From Erythrophleum ivorense (Eukaryota > Streptophyta > Magnoliopsida > Fabales > Fabaceae), in contig JAIUCV010000003.1 in assembly GCA_026724425.1 (NCBI GenBank), positions 44,603,283 through 44,667,282 of the forward strand: DNA of 64,000 nt. Reading direction: 5' to 3'. Shown here piece by piece: positions 48,612 through 61,159 of this stretch (positions within the stretch are counted from its first letter, which is position 1; every line of letters begins with the position of its first letter). The position numbers and the translations under genes were made by a program. Under the pieces are notes generated by a model. The model was not told the DNA's origin, made no database searches, and was given only the letters and a program-made list of their open reading frames with translations.

Positions 48612-50043
48612 AGCACCATGAACGTCTTATTGGTCATATTCAGGCCAACTTAGGAAAGGAGTTGATAAGGGGTCAGATAACCCATATAGAGCGGGAATCC
48701 CTAGCATAAGTAAAAGAAAAGACTAATGAATGATTACAGAAGTTTAATAAGAAATCTGTGGGCCTAGTAAATGAGACTAAGAAAAGAGCTCAGCATAAAG
48801 AAACTTAGACATTGGGATAATCAGGTTGTTGAGACCTGCCTGTGAGGCGTTGACTTCAACCTAGAGTGCTACCCTGTGAGACATTGAATGACAGAATATT
48901 AGTGTAGCCTCGAAATAACGTCAGATAAGACTACCAGTAGTGAGGCACATAGTGGGTGTTTTAGAAGAGTGTACCTTATGGGTAACACCTATAGGCAAGT
49001 ATGAGAAACCCAGCAGTAGAGACTCAGAAAAGAATAAGAATAGTTAGTAAGCTACAGGTCTGATGAGATGGCTAGTCCAAGCTGAGCGTAAGCTAAAGCC
49101 TAGGAGAGATGACCAGTAGCATCATTCCAGGTGAGATATGTAAATGAAAGGCTCAATGAAAGTTCTCCCTGGATCAAAAAAGGAAGCAAGGAAGAGTTGA
49201 GAAACTAGTTACGGAAAGGATACCCTCACTTTAGTAATGATTAAATCAGTAAACTGAGTCAGTGAGGTAAACGAATAGGGGTCCAATAGTTAGTTAGATG
49301 AGCTCCCTAATATGAGAATGATACAGGGTTAAGGCACATGAGTGATTAGAGCACCCAGTAGAGCATGAGTTTCAGTTAGGTAGAATCCAGACATCGAGAG
49401 TATGTGTTCTAGATTGAGTCAACAGAACCCTAGAAGTAGCACACTTTACTCTTGGGGATGAGGCTAAAGAGACTAAATAGAGAGAAAGCCCAACTCTGAT
49501 CCAAATATAGAAATAAGCTGAGACAGACAATTAGTGCCTTATTACCCTCGAGGAAGCTCAAGAAAGCTAAAGATAGCTTAAGAAGGTGAGCCTCGTTTTA
49601 TGTAGAGAAAGAGTGTAAGCCGAGAGTGCCATAGAATGAAATTCCTGAGATACCAAGGGATGGTCTAGTTAAGGACAAAGTAAGAGTATGAATGAAAATT
49701 TAACCCCTTTGATGTTACAGAGAGTAAATTAGTAGAGGAACCCGGGAAAATACAAGTACCCTCAAGCATAAAGAAACTTGCACTGGTAACAGAAATAATC
49801 AGTAGTAAAACATCCTTTTACCTAAGAAGAGGATAAGAAAAGTAGAAAGAGAAGACATGGCAGTGTTCAAGCCGAGGACATGTTAGATATTTAGTTAATG
49901 TGCTTGAGTACTTAAGAAAGCACACTTTTCCTTGGTATAGATGCCCTTCTAGCATGATACTTCCCAAAGAAAAAAATTAGTCAAGCAATACAGAGAGATC
50001 TCAGATGTAGTAGAGGAAGAATCTTACTTTCCCGAGCACTTTA

Positions 50044-50555
50044 ACCCCTTGTTTGGTTTGAGGGGAGGGGAGGGGAGGGGAGGGATTCCCCTTCCCTCCC
50101 CTTGTTTGGTTTGTATTTTTAGAGGGGAGGGGAGGGAAAATTTCATTAAACTTTCCCTCCCCTCCCCCTCTCTCTTTACCCTCCAATTTGGGGGGATTAA
50201 GAAGGAAAGTTGCTTTAATGATATTTTTAGACTAAAATGCCCTTATATTTATTTGTTTAATTATTTAGTTAGTTTTATTTATTTATAAATTTTTTTAAAT
50301 AATTATAATTATAGATAATTTTTAATATTTGTTTAATTTGGTGATAAAAATATTACATTTTTAAAAATAAAAAAATAATTAATTGTATTATTATTACTTT
50401 TAAAATATACAAGGGTAAAATAGTCTATATATTATTATTTTCTCTCCCTTCCCCTCCTGAACCAAACAATGTATCATTAAAATCCCTCCCTCCCTTCCCC
50501 TCCCTTTCATTAAAATCCCTCCCCTCCTCTCCCCTCTAATGAACCAAACACACTA
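50044..50555. mobile_element. MITE-like insertion, G-rich and C-rich ends
   Basis: About 512 bp with imperfect terminal inverted repeats: CCCCTTGTTTGGTTTG at the left, GAACCAAACACACT at the right. The left subterminal part is GGGGA repeats and the right is CCCTCC repeats, with an AT-rich centre. The matching position in E2 (about 30515-30520) lacks it, so it is a true insertion in E3. GTTTGGTT termini are common in plant MITEs of several superfamilies. The target duplication is ambiguous (TTA/TAA or TA), so the superfamily is left open. The 79-codon frame within it is a chance frame. Confidence 0.75.
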
Positions 50556-51394
50556 TAAGAGAATAGGGTAGGTAGAGAAGAGTAAGAGAAGGGTACTCTA
50601 GATTATTGGGAAACTTGCAATATATAGGCGATAATGGCTTTGAGCTCAATCATGAGGCACCCGTACATTAGTGTTGGATGTTATGGTTTGCTTGCAACAT
50701 GGTTACATGATAGTAGGCCTGATTAACCTAATAGTAATGTAGCTTGAGTGCATAGCAAATGACGACATCAATCACCAAAGTGTCCCGATAATCAAAGGGT
50801 ATCCTAGTTAACTAGATAATGAGATGAGTCAGAGAAGAAAAATAAAGTGATTCCAGTGATATCAGAATAGTAAGAAAAACATGCAAAGGGGAATCCCCAG
50901 TAGAAAATGTTTAGATATAGTATGCATAGCCCGAGTCCCTTATAGTACATGTAAATGAAATGAATAAGAACTAGTGTATAGTCTCTCTCCTGCTAGAGAT
51001 GTTCACTGCATTTAGTGTGTGAGATGCCCTAGTGCCAAGGCACTTAAAGTTAAAACATGGGCATAGTGAGAACTGCAGGATATGAGAGGAGGGCTAAAAC
51101 GAGTATATGTAAGTAAGTAAGTCAATAGAGTAAGAAAAGAAAGCCCAAGTAAAAAGGGGCTAAAGTGGGAATCTGAGGATCCTATGAGGAGTGATGAATG
51201 AAAATTAAAATGCTCCCTAGTATTAGTATAACAGGATCCTAGAAAATTAGATGATATAGAACCCACTTCGCACGAAGAACACGATGTACCTCTAAGTTTA
51301 GCCTCAGCTATTATGAGCAATGGTAACTGGACTTAGTGAGCATATATTTTACTGTCAGATACAGTGATCTTAGGCTTTGACGTCTCCCAGAGAT

Positions 51395-51489
51395 GGATTA
51401 CAGTAGATCCCAGCATAGCACAGTGGGTTGCAGTAGACCCTAGTAGGGCTCTGAGAGGTTGCAGAAGACCTAAGGATCACAGTAGATCC
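51395..51489 (+). ncRNA. Array of four same-shaped hairpins in the interior RNA
   Basis: Four 16-nt units: GGATTACAGTAGATCC (51395-51410), GGGTTGCAGTAGACCC (51425-51440), AGGTTGCAGAAGACCT (51456-51471) and GGATCACAGTAGATCC (51474-51489). Each folds as a 5-bp stem with a 6-nt loop of the form RCAGWA. Stem sequences differ but stay paired (GGATY/GATCC, GGGTT/GACCC, AGGTT/GACCT), including G-U pairs, which is covariation. It lies 1.2 kb before the 3' LTR. It is a candidate cis-acting RNA signal, for example for packaging or pairing of genomes; this role is inference. Confidence 0.6.
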
Positions 51490-52683
51490 CACAGAGTTAT
51501 AGAGAGCCCTAATCACATCATGATATATCTCTGGTAGAGATGACAGCCTGAGATAGTTTTACAGAACAGTTAGTCTCAGAGACCAATACAGTTTTAGCTA
51601 ACTTTTGTCTCAGAGGCTATAGGCCTCCTAAGTCTGGTAGACCATTGCCACAGAGAATGAAGGCTTTACTCAGATAGTTAGACCACTGACTAGCTCTCTT
51701 TAGAGATGAGCATAGAGTATGGGATGAGGAAAGCAAAAAATTAGCTTTCTAGAGTTAAAGCTAGATGAACCACTACCTAGCAGATAGTAGCCTAGACCAA
51801 AGGATAGAAAGATCCCCATATGCTAGCTTATGTGTTCAGAAAGGGGTCAGGTACAGTTTTAAATGAGGTAAGTAGTACAGTATATCTCCAGTGAGCCAAA
51901 CTGTGAGAATAGCTAGCATCTCATCAGAGCTTAGCAGTAGTCAGTGGTAGTAGCTCTTCGGTGCCAGTATGAAACATATAGGTTAGACCAATCAGTATAA
52001 AATGAGGGACTATAAAATGCCATTATAAATGAGCAAAGTGAGAAAAAGTCCTGGCCTACAGAGATAGATATAGTAATAAATAGAGAAACTGGGATCATTA
52101 AAAGCAAAAACTCCTTAAAGGAGTTGTAATCCAGGTAAGTAATTGAGATGTAAGGCCTGTGACATAAAGAAAGTGAATTGTAATCATGGGATGAGCTGGT
52201 AAGAAAGAATGCAGAGATAAACAATGGACGAAACATATAAATAAGCAGATAGACAGAAACCTCCGATGGCTCTAATGATTAGAAAAGATGATGAGATGTT
52301 ATGAGAAGCCATTTAGAGAGGATACGGGAGACGTGATATGAAATAAGTTACCTCTTGAGATGTGTAAGTGAGTCCACTAAAAGAAACGTTAATCCTATAA
52401 ATAGGTTAATATTAACCTGACATAATTAGTAAGCTCTCCCAGGATAGGTCTCTAGAGTTAGAAATTTCTTTCCCTTATGAGAAAGAACTAGCTAGTATTT
52501 AAGAGTAATAAAGCCCTTATTAAGAGCTAGAAATAAAAGTTCCCTGGCTAAGAGAAAATTCGAAAAAATGAAATCGCTGAGAAAGCTTATAGAGCCACGA
52601 AGAAGGGAAAGAAAAGACCAGTTAGCTAGAAAAGAAAAGAGTAAAAGAAAGTGTACCCCAAATTTTGAGGACAAAATTTATTT

Positions 52684-52697
52684 AAGGGAAGGAGAAA
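52684..52697 (+). other. Polypurine tract of E3
   Basis: AAGGGAAGGAGAAA directly precedes the 3' LTR start TGTAACATCC at 52698. Upstream is TTTGAGGACAAAATTTATT, the same as in E2. It would prime plus-strand DNA synthesis. Confidence 0.9.
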
Positions 52698-55600
52698 TGT
52701 AACATCCGGTTCCCTGAAAACCAGAGGAAACGCGAAAAACGTAACATGCAGTTTCTCCGTTAACAAACGAAACTTAGCGGATACAAAAGGAAGTCCCCCA
52801 AGATGATGGAGTTAAGGTCCCAAAAAAATTTGGGAAGTATTCTAGACTCCTAAATATGAGAATCCCAAGCTCAGACGGAAAGAAAAATAGAGCTAGAATG
52901 AAGAAACAATTTCTTACGAAAAGCCTACGAAACGTAATGGCATTTTCATAATTTCGAGCAATTTTTTGGAATTCACACAGGAGAGATTTTTAAATGAAAT
53001 TTTTGAGTTTTTCGGGGTTCTCAGAGGCCCTAAAAACCATGGAAAGCCCCGAGACAGTTAAATCCCCTCCGGTAGACGTTTTCTAACGTCAGTATGCCCA
53101 AATTTTGACAGGTCCATTTGGAAAGGTTTTAGTTCTGATTTGAGTGATTCCAAAGCCATTTTTCTTAATTGGAAACCTAAATTTTATAATGGAAAAGATG
53201 GTTCTCAAAATAGAGCTAAAACAAAGGAGAAACAAAAATGCAAAGTATAAAGGGCAAAATGGGAATTTTTGAAAAATTCCTTTTGCCATAGCTATATATA
53301 GGTGGCGCCTCACACTTGCCCTCATTTTACTTCAGATTTTCCAGTGCCAAATCAGAAGAAGAACCCTAAGGGAGAGGTGCCCAAGAGAGGAAGAAGAAGG
53401 AGGAAGAAAGCCAAGCTTAAGGTATGTTTTCATGGCAATTTTACTTGCTTTTCTCCACCTCCACCACCTCTCCTTCATTCTCCTTTCTTTCCTTGGATTA
53501 AAATGAGGTTTATAAATCTGATTCAAGGAAGATATTCAAGGGAAAGTTCGGATTTGAAGAGAGGAGCTTGGAGAAATCAAGATTCAAGCCAAACTAAGCA
53601 AGGAAACAAGGTAAAAATGCATCCTATGGTTGATACCTTCCATCCCACTCCTTCTCCATTTCGACCTAGACCAAGAACCCTAGGAGGATCTGATTTCCAA
53701 GCCCAATCAAGCATGATTCGTAGGTATTTGATGGAGAGGAATAAGAATATACAAAGAAAACAACAAAATAACCATTAGATTTCAAGATGCAAAACCTAGG
53801 GTTTTAAGTGCACCTTTTCGATTTCTGAATTTGTATGATGCTTTCTAGGTCTAAGTAAGAGTTTAAATGAGTTTTTGAGACACCTAAGATGCTCCCCACA
53901 AGCTTCTTCCTTCAAGAAAACAAAGACAACTCCAAGAAGCCCTAAACCTAGGCATGTCTCGGCCAAGAAGAGTTCTAGGTATGGGGGAGAGTTTTAAATT
54001 TTTCTAAGGCCATTCTTGAGTCATATTTGATAAATGAAAATGAGGGGAGGCCTTGGAAAAAATTTAGAACTCATAGAAAGTGATTTGGTGCCTTAGGTTC
54101 CATATTATGACCTAAAGAAGCAACATGATGTTAGGCTCTTTGTTTTAATTGTGTGATGACTCCAAGAGGCTTAAAAGGAGTCAAGAATCATATTTGAGAG
54201 GAAAGAATGGAGCCTAGAAAATGTTTGAGGGGTATTGCTTCATTAGGTGCATTTATGGACCATAATGGAGCCTATAGAGCAATCTAGTACCTAAGTAAGT
54301 TGTATGACCTTAGAGTTTGTTTCATGAACCTAACTGGCTCCCATAAATTGTATCTAAGCCAAGAGTAACCATCTCCACCAATTTGTGGGTGTGTGGCCGA
54401 AAGAGGAGGCTTGGAAACTAAGGAAAAAGTGTGTGTTTGCATACAAGGTAGCTCTCTCCACCTTCTCTCATGCATGGATGTGTGTTTGGCTTGTTTTACA
54501 ATGTGTGTATATGTATTTTCAAGCTATGAAAAGTATGCTAACATGCCTTTACATGCCATGAGTCTTGATGCCATGTTATGTCTTAAATGACTACATGATA
54601 TTTGTATGAGTTTGCTTATGTGTGGAAAGGCCAAGAACTCTTCTCTTGGGTGAGGATGAGCCAAGAACCCTCGAGCTTGGTTAAGACAAAGCAAAGAGTC
54701 TCCCAAAAGCAAAGTGGGCTCCCAAGAGTATGGTTGAGTTCATAGTGCTCAAGAATGGGTGAGGCAAGTTCAAAATCCATGAAGAGAAGTGTGAGGCCAA
54801 TCCAAACACTTAGTGAGCTCTTGAATGTCTTGTATGATTGATTCACATGCCAAGATTGCTTTTAAAATGTCTAGGACTTTTATTTTCTCCATGCATGCAT
54901 TTGTAAAGCTTGCTTTACACATATTATGTGTAATTGAATGGGAGATGAGCTATTAGGATTCTTTGAATCTCATCCCCTCATCTCCAATGTTCTAAAATGC
55001 TAGGTGAACTAAGTGGACATCTTAATGGGAGCCAACAACACTAAAGGAAGGAGATTGGCAATCATATGTTTAGCTTTTGCCACTTTAAGACCATGATTGT
55101 ACCATATGATGTATATGATGTTGTAAATGGTCTATGATCCTTGATACATGTATAAATATGCTATTATGTGATGTTTAGATGTATGAGTATGATGTACGAC
55201 CTATAACACTTATTTTGAGTATGTAAGGCCAAAGTGTGCAATATGGAACTTTGATGAATGTATGCATAAGTGTGGGTTGAATGGCCAAAATGAGATGCAT
55301 GAGGTTTGAGACCATTTGGGCAGCTTACACAGGTCTCAAATGTGCTTTTAGACTTGCCCAAAAGGTGCCACAACCAAGGGAAGGCCATTTGGCAAATTTA
55401 GTACCTCATATGGAGCCAAATTTGATTATAATGGAACCCTATATCACTTTTTGGCCAAATGAATTAGTCTTGATCTGAAATTTGGCATGATAGTAGGTCT
55501 CATTGAGAGCTTTCTGAGAAGCTAAAGATCATAATTTTTGGAGGTCTACAGAATATTTGAGGATTTTTCAAAGTTGCAAAATTTATGTTTCTGGTTTGCT

Positions 55601-56425
55601 GCACTATTCATTTGGTCTGAAATTTTTTTCTATCACCCAAAATTCAAATGATGTCCAATTGCCACGAAATTTTGTATAAAGAAACTAGATAATCATAGTG
55701 ACTCATGCCAACTAGAAGCACCTCATTTGGAGGTCTAGAGAGGGAGATATAAATTTTTGAAGTTCTGTCTAGTATCAGTAATCTAGCCCGACCAGAAGTA
55801 CTGTTCCATCAGTTTCTGAGATCTGGCTTTATGAACTGATCTGGAGATATTTTTTTCTTCTAGTTAACATCCACAGATTTCCAGATTGGCATCGCTTGCA
55901 TGGATTTGATTTTGTGGAATTAATTGGACATTTTTGAAGTTCATATCAGTAAATTGTGACAGCACTAGGACCCAGTCCGACCTCTAGAGAATTTTGCATG
56001 TCAAACGCTCTGTGTGTGGGATGTCATGACTTGTACATATTTTTATCATGAAGTAGACGTCCCAAGCTTTCTAAGAGGACCAAGATTGTATGTTTTTTAT
56101 TTTTCTGGATTTAGTTATGATTTTCCAAACTTTGTGACAGAAAAGAGGAAATTCTGGCCGAAAATGCAAACATGGATTTTATGTGCTCCTTTGCTTTCCA
56201 CGAGTTGTAGGTTAAATTTGACAATGGAAATGAGTTATATTCATGTGTTTATATGAGAATGTGATAGATGCTTTCATATAGCCTACGGGACTCTGAAAGA
56301 AAATTTTACCTGTAGAGAAATGTATTTTAATTCATAACTCCCTATGCCATTATATTGTTTCCATAGAACGAACATAAGATGAGGCATGGAAATTGTATGA
56401 ATTGAGTCCTAGAAGTATGGTGTTA
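52698..56425 (+). mobile_element. E3 3' LTR
   Basis: TGTAACATCCGGTTCCC through GAAGTATGGTGTTA. It is collinear with the 5' LTR, with the TATA box at 53293-53302, and without the 41-bp inverted repeat. The last bases are TGTTATGACA instead of TGTTACA, so the right edge is either mutated or lost. It is placed at 56425 with an uncertainty of about 5 bp. Confidence 0.88.
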
Positions 56426-57440
56426 TGACATACCTCCAGCTTTTCTCTTAGAGCTCACATGTCTTCACTCCATATATCCATGTAAAACACTCACACAAAG
56501 CCACGCGTCTAACTCACTTACATAACTTCATGCATAAACAAGTAACACACATAAGCATCATCCATTCATACATGCATGCACAGTCCACGTTGCAACACCT
56601 TCACACAAGAAGCATGCATCATCACACTATCACACTTCCACTCATAAGAACACATACTCGAGCAAAACAGAGGATAAGCCATGGTTTTAAGAGAAGAGGA
56701 AGCTATGGAGATTAACGTGATTGAAAGGATTAACTCGGGTAGCTCCAGGATCATCTATACTCTATTCACATTGCAGTATACATCCATTATCCATGCAGAA
56801 CAGTGAAGAATAAAAGGAAGAGGCCACAGATTTCATGCATGGTTCCACATAGTAGCACATCCCCACATCACGAGGAAGTAACTTGGGTTTGAAGGCTAGA
56901 GTTTCTTAGTTCTAACATGAAGAAGCTAGAAGCAACGATTTGCAAAGCAAAAGCACGAAGAGAAGCTACACGAGTGAAGGAAGCTCTGGCTGAGAATTAA
57001 AGAAAATGCAGCTCGAGTCATAGAAAACATCAAGAAGAAGACACTGGAGCTGAGGGCTGGACAGCAATGTGAAAAATGATGTGAGAAGAGAGTTGAATCA
57101 CGTGGAAGCTTAGGCATACAAAGAAGAAGCAATGTGGAATATTATAAAACAAAATGAAGTGGAGCCTACCTTATATACACATGCATGTAGCTACAGGCAT
57201 AATAAATGAGAGGCAGCACGTGGAATTTTAAAAAGAAATCACATGAGAAGGGCATCCAATATACACACCATTCCATTCGAATATATCATCCTGACACACA
57301 TTCAACGAAAATGCATTCCATACGCAGAACAATGTCCATTCCACTCATCCTCCTCACCACACATGCCATTCCTCATTCCATTTCCTCTATTCTTTCATGT
57401 AATAAAGCTCTAATTCCATCTGTGACTAGCTAGGAGAAAG
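56426..57440 (+). repeat. Repeat family X, copy 1, probable right part
   Basis: This purine-rich stretch has many AGAAGAAGC-like and CACGTGGAA motifs and ATGCATGCA runs. It is similar in texture and in short motifs to 63000-63900 of X copy 2, but I could not align them fully. It has no gene. The frames at 56530-56715 and 57206-57433 are low-complexity and not convincing. Confidence 0.35.
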
Positions 57441-58252
57441 GCTCTTAAGTTGAAGCTTGAATCTAAGGATTAGAATCAGAATTTTGGGCTAAGATTCTCA
57501 TATTTTTCCAGCATTTTTCTTTTCTTATATTCTCTTGGTTAAGATTGTATTTGATTGGGAATGTGCATTGTCTATAGTTAGTGGCTAGTTAAACACTAAT
57601 TAGGATACTTTTTGTTGATTAATTGATTGGATTAAACACTAGATTTTTCATTATTCTCTAATTTTCCATGTATGCCATCAAATGTGTTTGATGAAATGCA
57701 TGAGTGAGATTATGTGCTTGATTGCTTGATTTGAGGATTCCTTGGTGCTTAGTTAGTTAATTAAACATCTTAGGGTGATGATTCAGAGGCTAATTAATCA
57801 GTTAATCAATCAAATTAAGTGTTCATTAATCTTAAAGACAAGAATTGATGATTTAATGTGGGATTGAGGTTTCAATTCAATATTAAATTGTTAATCTCTT
57901 GATTCTTGCGTAGTACATTTGCCGTGAACATAATTAAGAACTCTTAAATCATAATTAATCATAATTGAATTAGGATAAGGATAGTGGATACCAAGGGAGG
58001 AATCCAAAGCTAGTCATAAGTCCATTATCAACCATAATTCATCAATTAGGTAGCAATTAGGAATTTTAATTCAATTTCATTTTAATTGGTTTAAGTCAAT
58101 CAAAAACCCCCTTAGTTAGGAAATATTTAGAGCTCTTATACACTTAGAAAACCTAATTAAACATTGAATTCCATTTCCAAGGGAGATAACCTAGGTTATG
58201 CCACTAACTATAAAATCTATTAACCTAGTTTTATTTTAAGGGTTGTACAACA
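57441..58252. other. No gene seen; AT-rich sequence rich in TTAATTA
   Basis: This is AT-rich DNA with repeated TAATTAA and TTAATTGA motifs and a final GGGTTGTACAACA. Such sequence is common near the LTR ends of Athila/Tat-type elements, but no primer binding site or protein trace was found here. It may belong with X copy 1. Confidence 0.35.
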
Positions 58253-61159
58253 CGACCATTTGACCATCGGATGATATAAAATACAAAACTGACCATATGA
58301 ACAATATATGCACTAGAACAATAAAAAATCTCAACTTTAAAAATTCATAATTAATTCTATAGAGCTCTGATTTTTTTGCACCTTAACTTTTCAAAAAGCT
58401 TTTAATGAGCTCTACATGTCTGCAAAATTTCATGGGAAGATTCATCCATTTGGTCATTTTGTACTAAAGGATTCTAGTTTGGTCAATTTTATGGTCTCAA
58501 CTAGCATCAAAGTGTCCAATTTTGCTTCCCAAGCTTGTGTGGCCACTAGAGCATGTGGGATTCCACCAAAATGACATTCTAAACTTATCTCAAACGTGCA
58601 CAAACCCAGATTTTGGAAACTCACACTCTCACCCCATGCCATATATAAGTTTACATAATGCTAGTATTGGCCATCCAATACCTAAATCATGCTATCTCAT
58701 ACATTTGGCATCAAATTTCATTCATGCATCATACATTTGGGTATTTACATATGTTTAAATGATTACATAATAATTTCATCATGAGATTACATCATATGCC
58801 ATGTGTATGGCTACAAGATAGACATAATTAAGCTATTTCATACATTTTGATGTCAATCTCCTTCTCCTTGGCTTGGTTGCTTCTATTACCTTACTTAATT
58901 GATTCACCTATCATGTTAAGACATTGAAGAGGAGGGGATGAGATTTAAGGAATCTCAATAACTCATTTCCCTTTCAATCACACATAAAGTATGCAATACA
59001 AGTTTTAAAAATACATGCATGTGCATATTGAAACATGTGAGCATTCAAGAAACATTCGTCGTATTTGAACAAGTCATACATAGCATATATAGGCTTGCAA
59101 AGTAAGTGGACTAGCCTCACTCATTCACTTATAGATTTTGACTCTACCTTACTCTTAGAAGTCAACCTCACTTTTGGGAGACTCTTTTCTTTTTCTCAAG
59201 CAAGCTCAAAGGTTCTTGGCTTACCCTCACCATGGCTAGAGGGTTCTTGGCTTCTCCATACTCAAGCAAACTAAGGTAAGCACATAAAACATCATCTTGC
59301 ATGTATAAAACATTATCATGGTACCATGGAATAAAAGCTCATGCTAAAACACTTTTCATAACTCAAAACATATATACACACATTCATGCATGGGAAAAGG
59401 TGGAGAGAGCTACCTTGCTTGCATTCACACATGTTTTGCTTGAACCTTGAGTCCTCTCCTTTGACCTCACACACCTAAGGAGGAAGAGATCATTTCTCTT
59501 GGCCTAAACACATCATATGGAAGCCAATTATACTCTTGAATTAAATTCTAAGGCCATATATTCACTAGAAAAGCTAGGTAACTCATAAGGTCCTTTTATG
59601 GTTCCATAATGCACTTAATGAAGCAACCTTAGGAAAATATCATCTTGGGTCTATTCTCTCCATCTATTTATGATTCTTGACTCCATTTAATCCTCTTAGA
59701 GTCATCACACAATCAAATCAAGGAGCCTAGCCAGGTGTTGCTTCTTTAAGACATAATATAGAACATATAAGGCCGTCTCACTATCCACGGCTTCTAAAAT
59801 TTTTCTAAGGCTTTCTCTCACCCTCTTCCATCATATATGACTCAAAAATAAGTTTGGAACAAATTAAAACTACTCCTTGGTGCTCCAAACTCTCTAGGCT
59901 GTGGCTATAGACCAAGGAGACACCAAGTAAGTTTGCTTTGTTTTCTTGATAGAAGATGCACATGAGGAGCCTTCTAAGGATCTCAAGAGCTCATTCAAAT
60001 ACTCATTTAGGCCTAGGAACAATTACATTAAATTAGATTTTCAAGAGAGCTCATGAAACCCTAGGTTTGCTATTTTGAAATTCAATGGATTTTAATTGAA
60101 TTTCCTTGCACATATTTACTCTCCTCCCTTAAATTCATAGAATTCACCCTTTGTTCTATCCAAAAGTCAAGCCCTCTTGTAGCTACATATATGGGGCAAA
60201 ACAAGGAGAAGAAGGGGCAAGGAGTAATTACCATAAGATGAAGATTTTACCTCGTTTCCATGGCTTTTCTTGCTTGTTTCTCACTTTCCTTGGCCTCCTC
60301 TCTTCAAATCTGAATTTTCTACTCTGTTCTTCCCTCAAAACAGATCCATATACTTCAATAAAACCATAAGAAAGAAAGATAAATAGAGGAGAAGAGATTT
60401 GTTAAAGAGAAAGCATGAAAAAACTAAGAAATTCCATACTTTTCCTGCCTTTTTCTTCCTCCTTCTTTTCCTCTCTTGGTGAGCCCCAAGGAGCTACTAT
60501 TTTTTAGTAATTTGGGTAGAGGAAGTCATGCTTAAGAAGGTGGAAGAAAAAGGGAGAAGTTTGTGGGAGTTTCTAGAAGCAAACTTTTTCAAAAATTCCA
60601 ATTTCGTCCTTCTATAATGGCAATTTCATTTTGGCTTTGTTTTATCTCCTTTCTGAGAACCTTCTTTTCCATTATATAATTTAGGTTCCCAATTTAATAA
60701 AATGCCTTTAAAATTACTAAATTTGGAGCTAAAACCTTATTGAATGAATTGTCAAAGTTCAGGCTCACCGATATTGGAAAACATACACCAAAGGGGTTTT
60801 ACTAGTCCTTGGGCTTCCCATGATTTTTTAGGCCTTTGAAAACCTTGGACAAATTAAATTTCCCATTTAAAAAGCCCTCCTATGTGTTTTTCCAAAATTT
60901 ATACTTATTTACAGAAATGCCATTACATTTCGTCAGTTTTCATCACAAATTGTTTCACCATCCTAGCTCCATTTTTCTTTTCGTCTGAGCTTAGGATTCT
61001 CATTTTTAGGAGCCTAGAATGCTTCTTAAATTTTTTGGGACCTTAACTAAGTCATTTGGGGGGATTGCTTTTGTATCTGGTGAATTTCATTTGTTTACGG
61101 AGAAACTGTACATTATATTTTTTGCATTTTCTCTCATTTTGAAAGAACTTAATATTACA
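58253..61159 (-). mobile_element. LTR-G, truncated LARD-like LTR (minus)
   Basis: About 2.9 kb. It begins inside the LTR at the block CATTTGACCATCGGATGA (equivalent to 25280) and runs in family order to GAACTTAATATTACA at 61159. About 0.8 kb from the LTR 3' end is missing. U3 blocks (GTCAAAGTTC near 60755, CATTACATTTCGTC near 60925) are clear. Most of its length is diverged from E3. Confidence 0.8.

Larger units (their letters stand above)
47699..52683 (+). mobile_element. E3 LARD-like interior, non-coding
   Basis: About 4.5 kb without its MITE, collinear with the E2 interior and with most of the E1 interior. The sense strand is purine-rich and packed with TAG and TGA, so it has no sense frame of 60 codons outside the MITE. 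Longer frames (102 codons at 51012-51320, 101 at 51931-52236, 82 at 47692-47940) are all antisense and match no family I know. What is conserved between copies is nucleotide sequence and short dyads, including the palindrome cluster and hairpin array listed separately. Confidence 0.8.
43958..56425 (+). mobile_element. E3, most complete LARD-like retrotransposon
   Basis: About 12.5 kb: 5' LTR 43958-47681, primer binding site 47687-47698, interior to 52697 with a MITE-like insertion, purine tract, and 3' LTR 52698-56425. Both LTRs are of family length (3724 and about 3728 bp) and collinear. They are nearly identical in places and differ mostly by transitions elsewhere. There is no gag-pol. Target duplications could not be found: the left flank is ATATA, and on the right the LTR reads TATGGTGTTATGACATACC instead of ending TGTTACA. 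Replication would require proteins supplied by an autonomous partner, not seen in this window. Confidence 0.88.

Noticed and set aside
51012..52236. Antisense frames of 101-102 codons in the E3 interior
   Set aside because: They are hydrophobic, CTA/CTC-driven frames caused by the purine-rich sense strand. There is no domain and no start context, and they are broken in E1.
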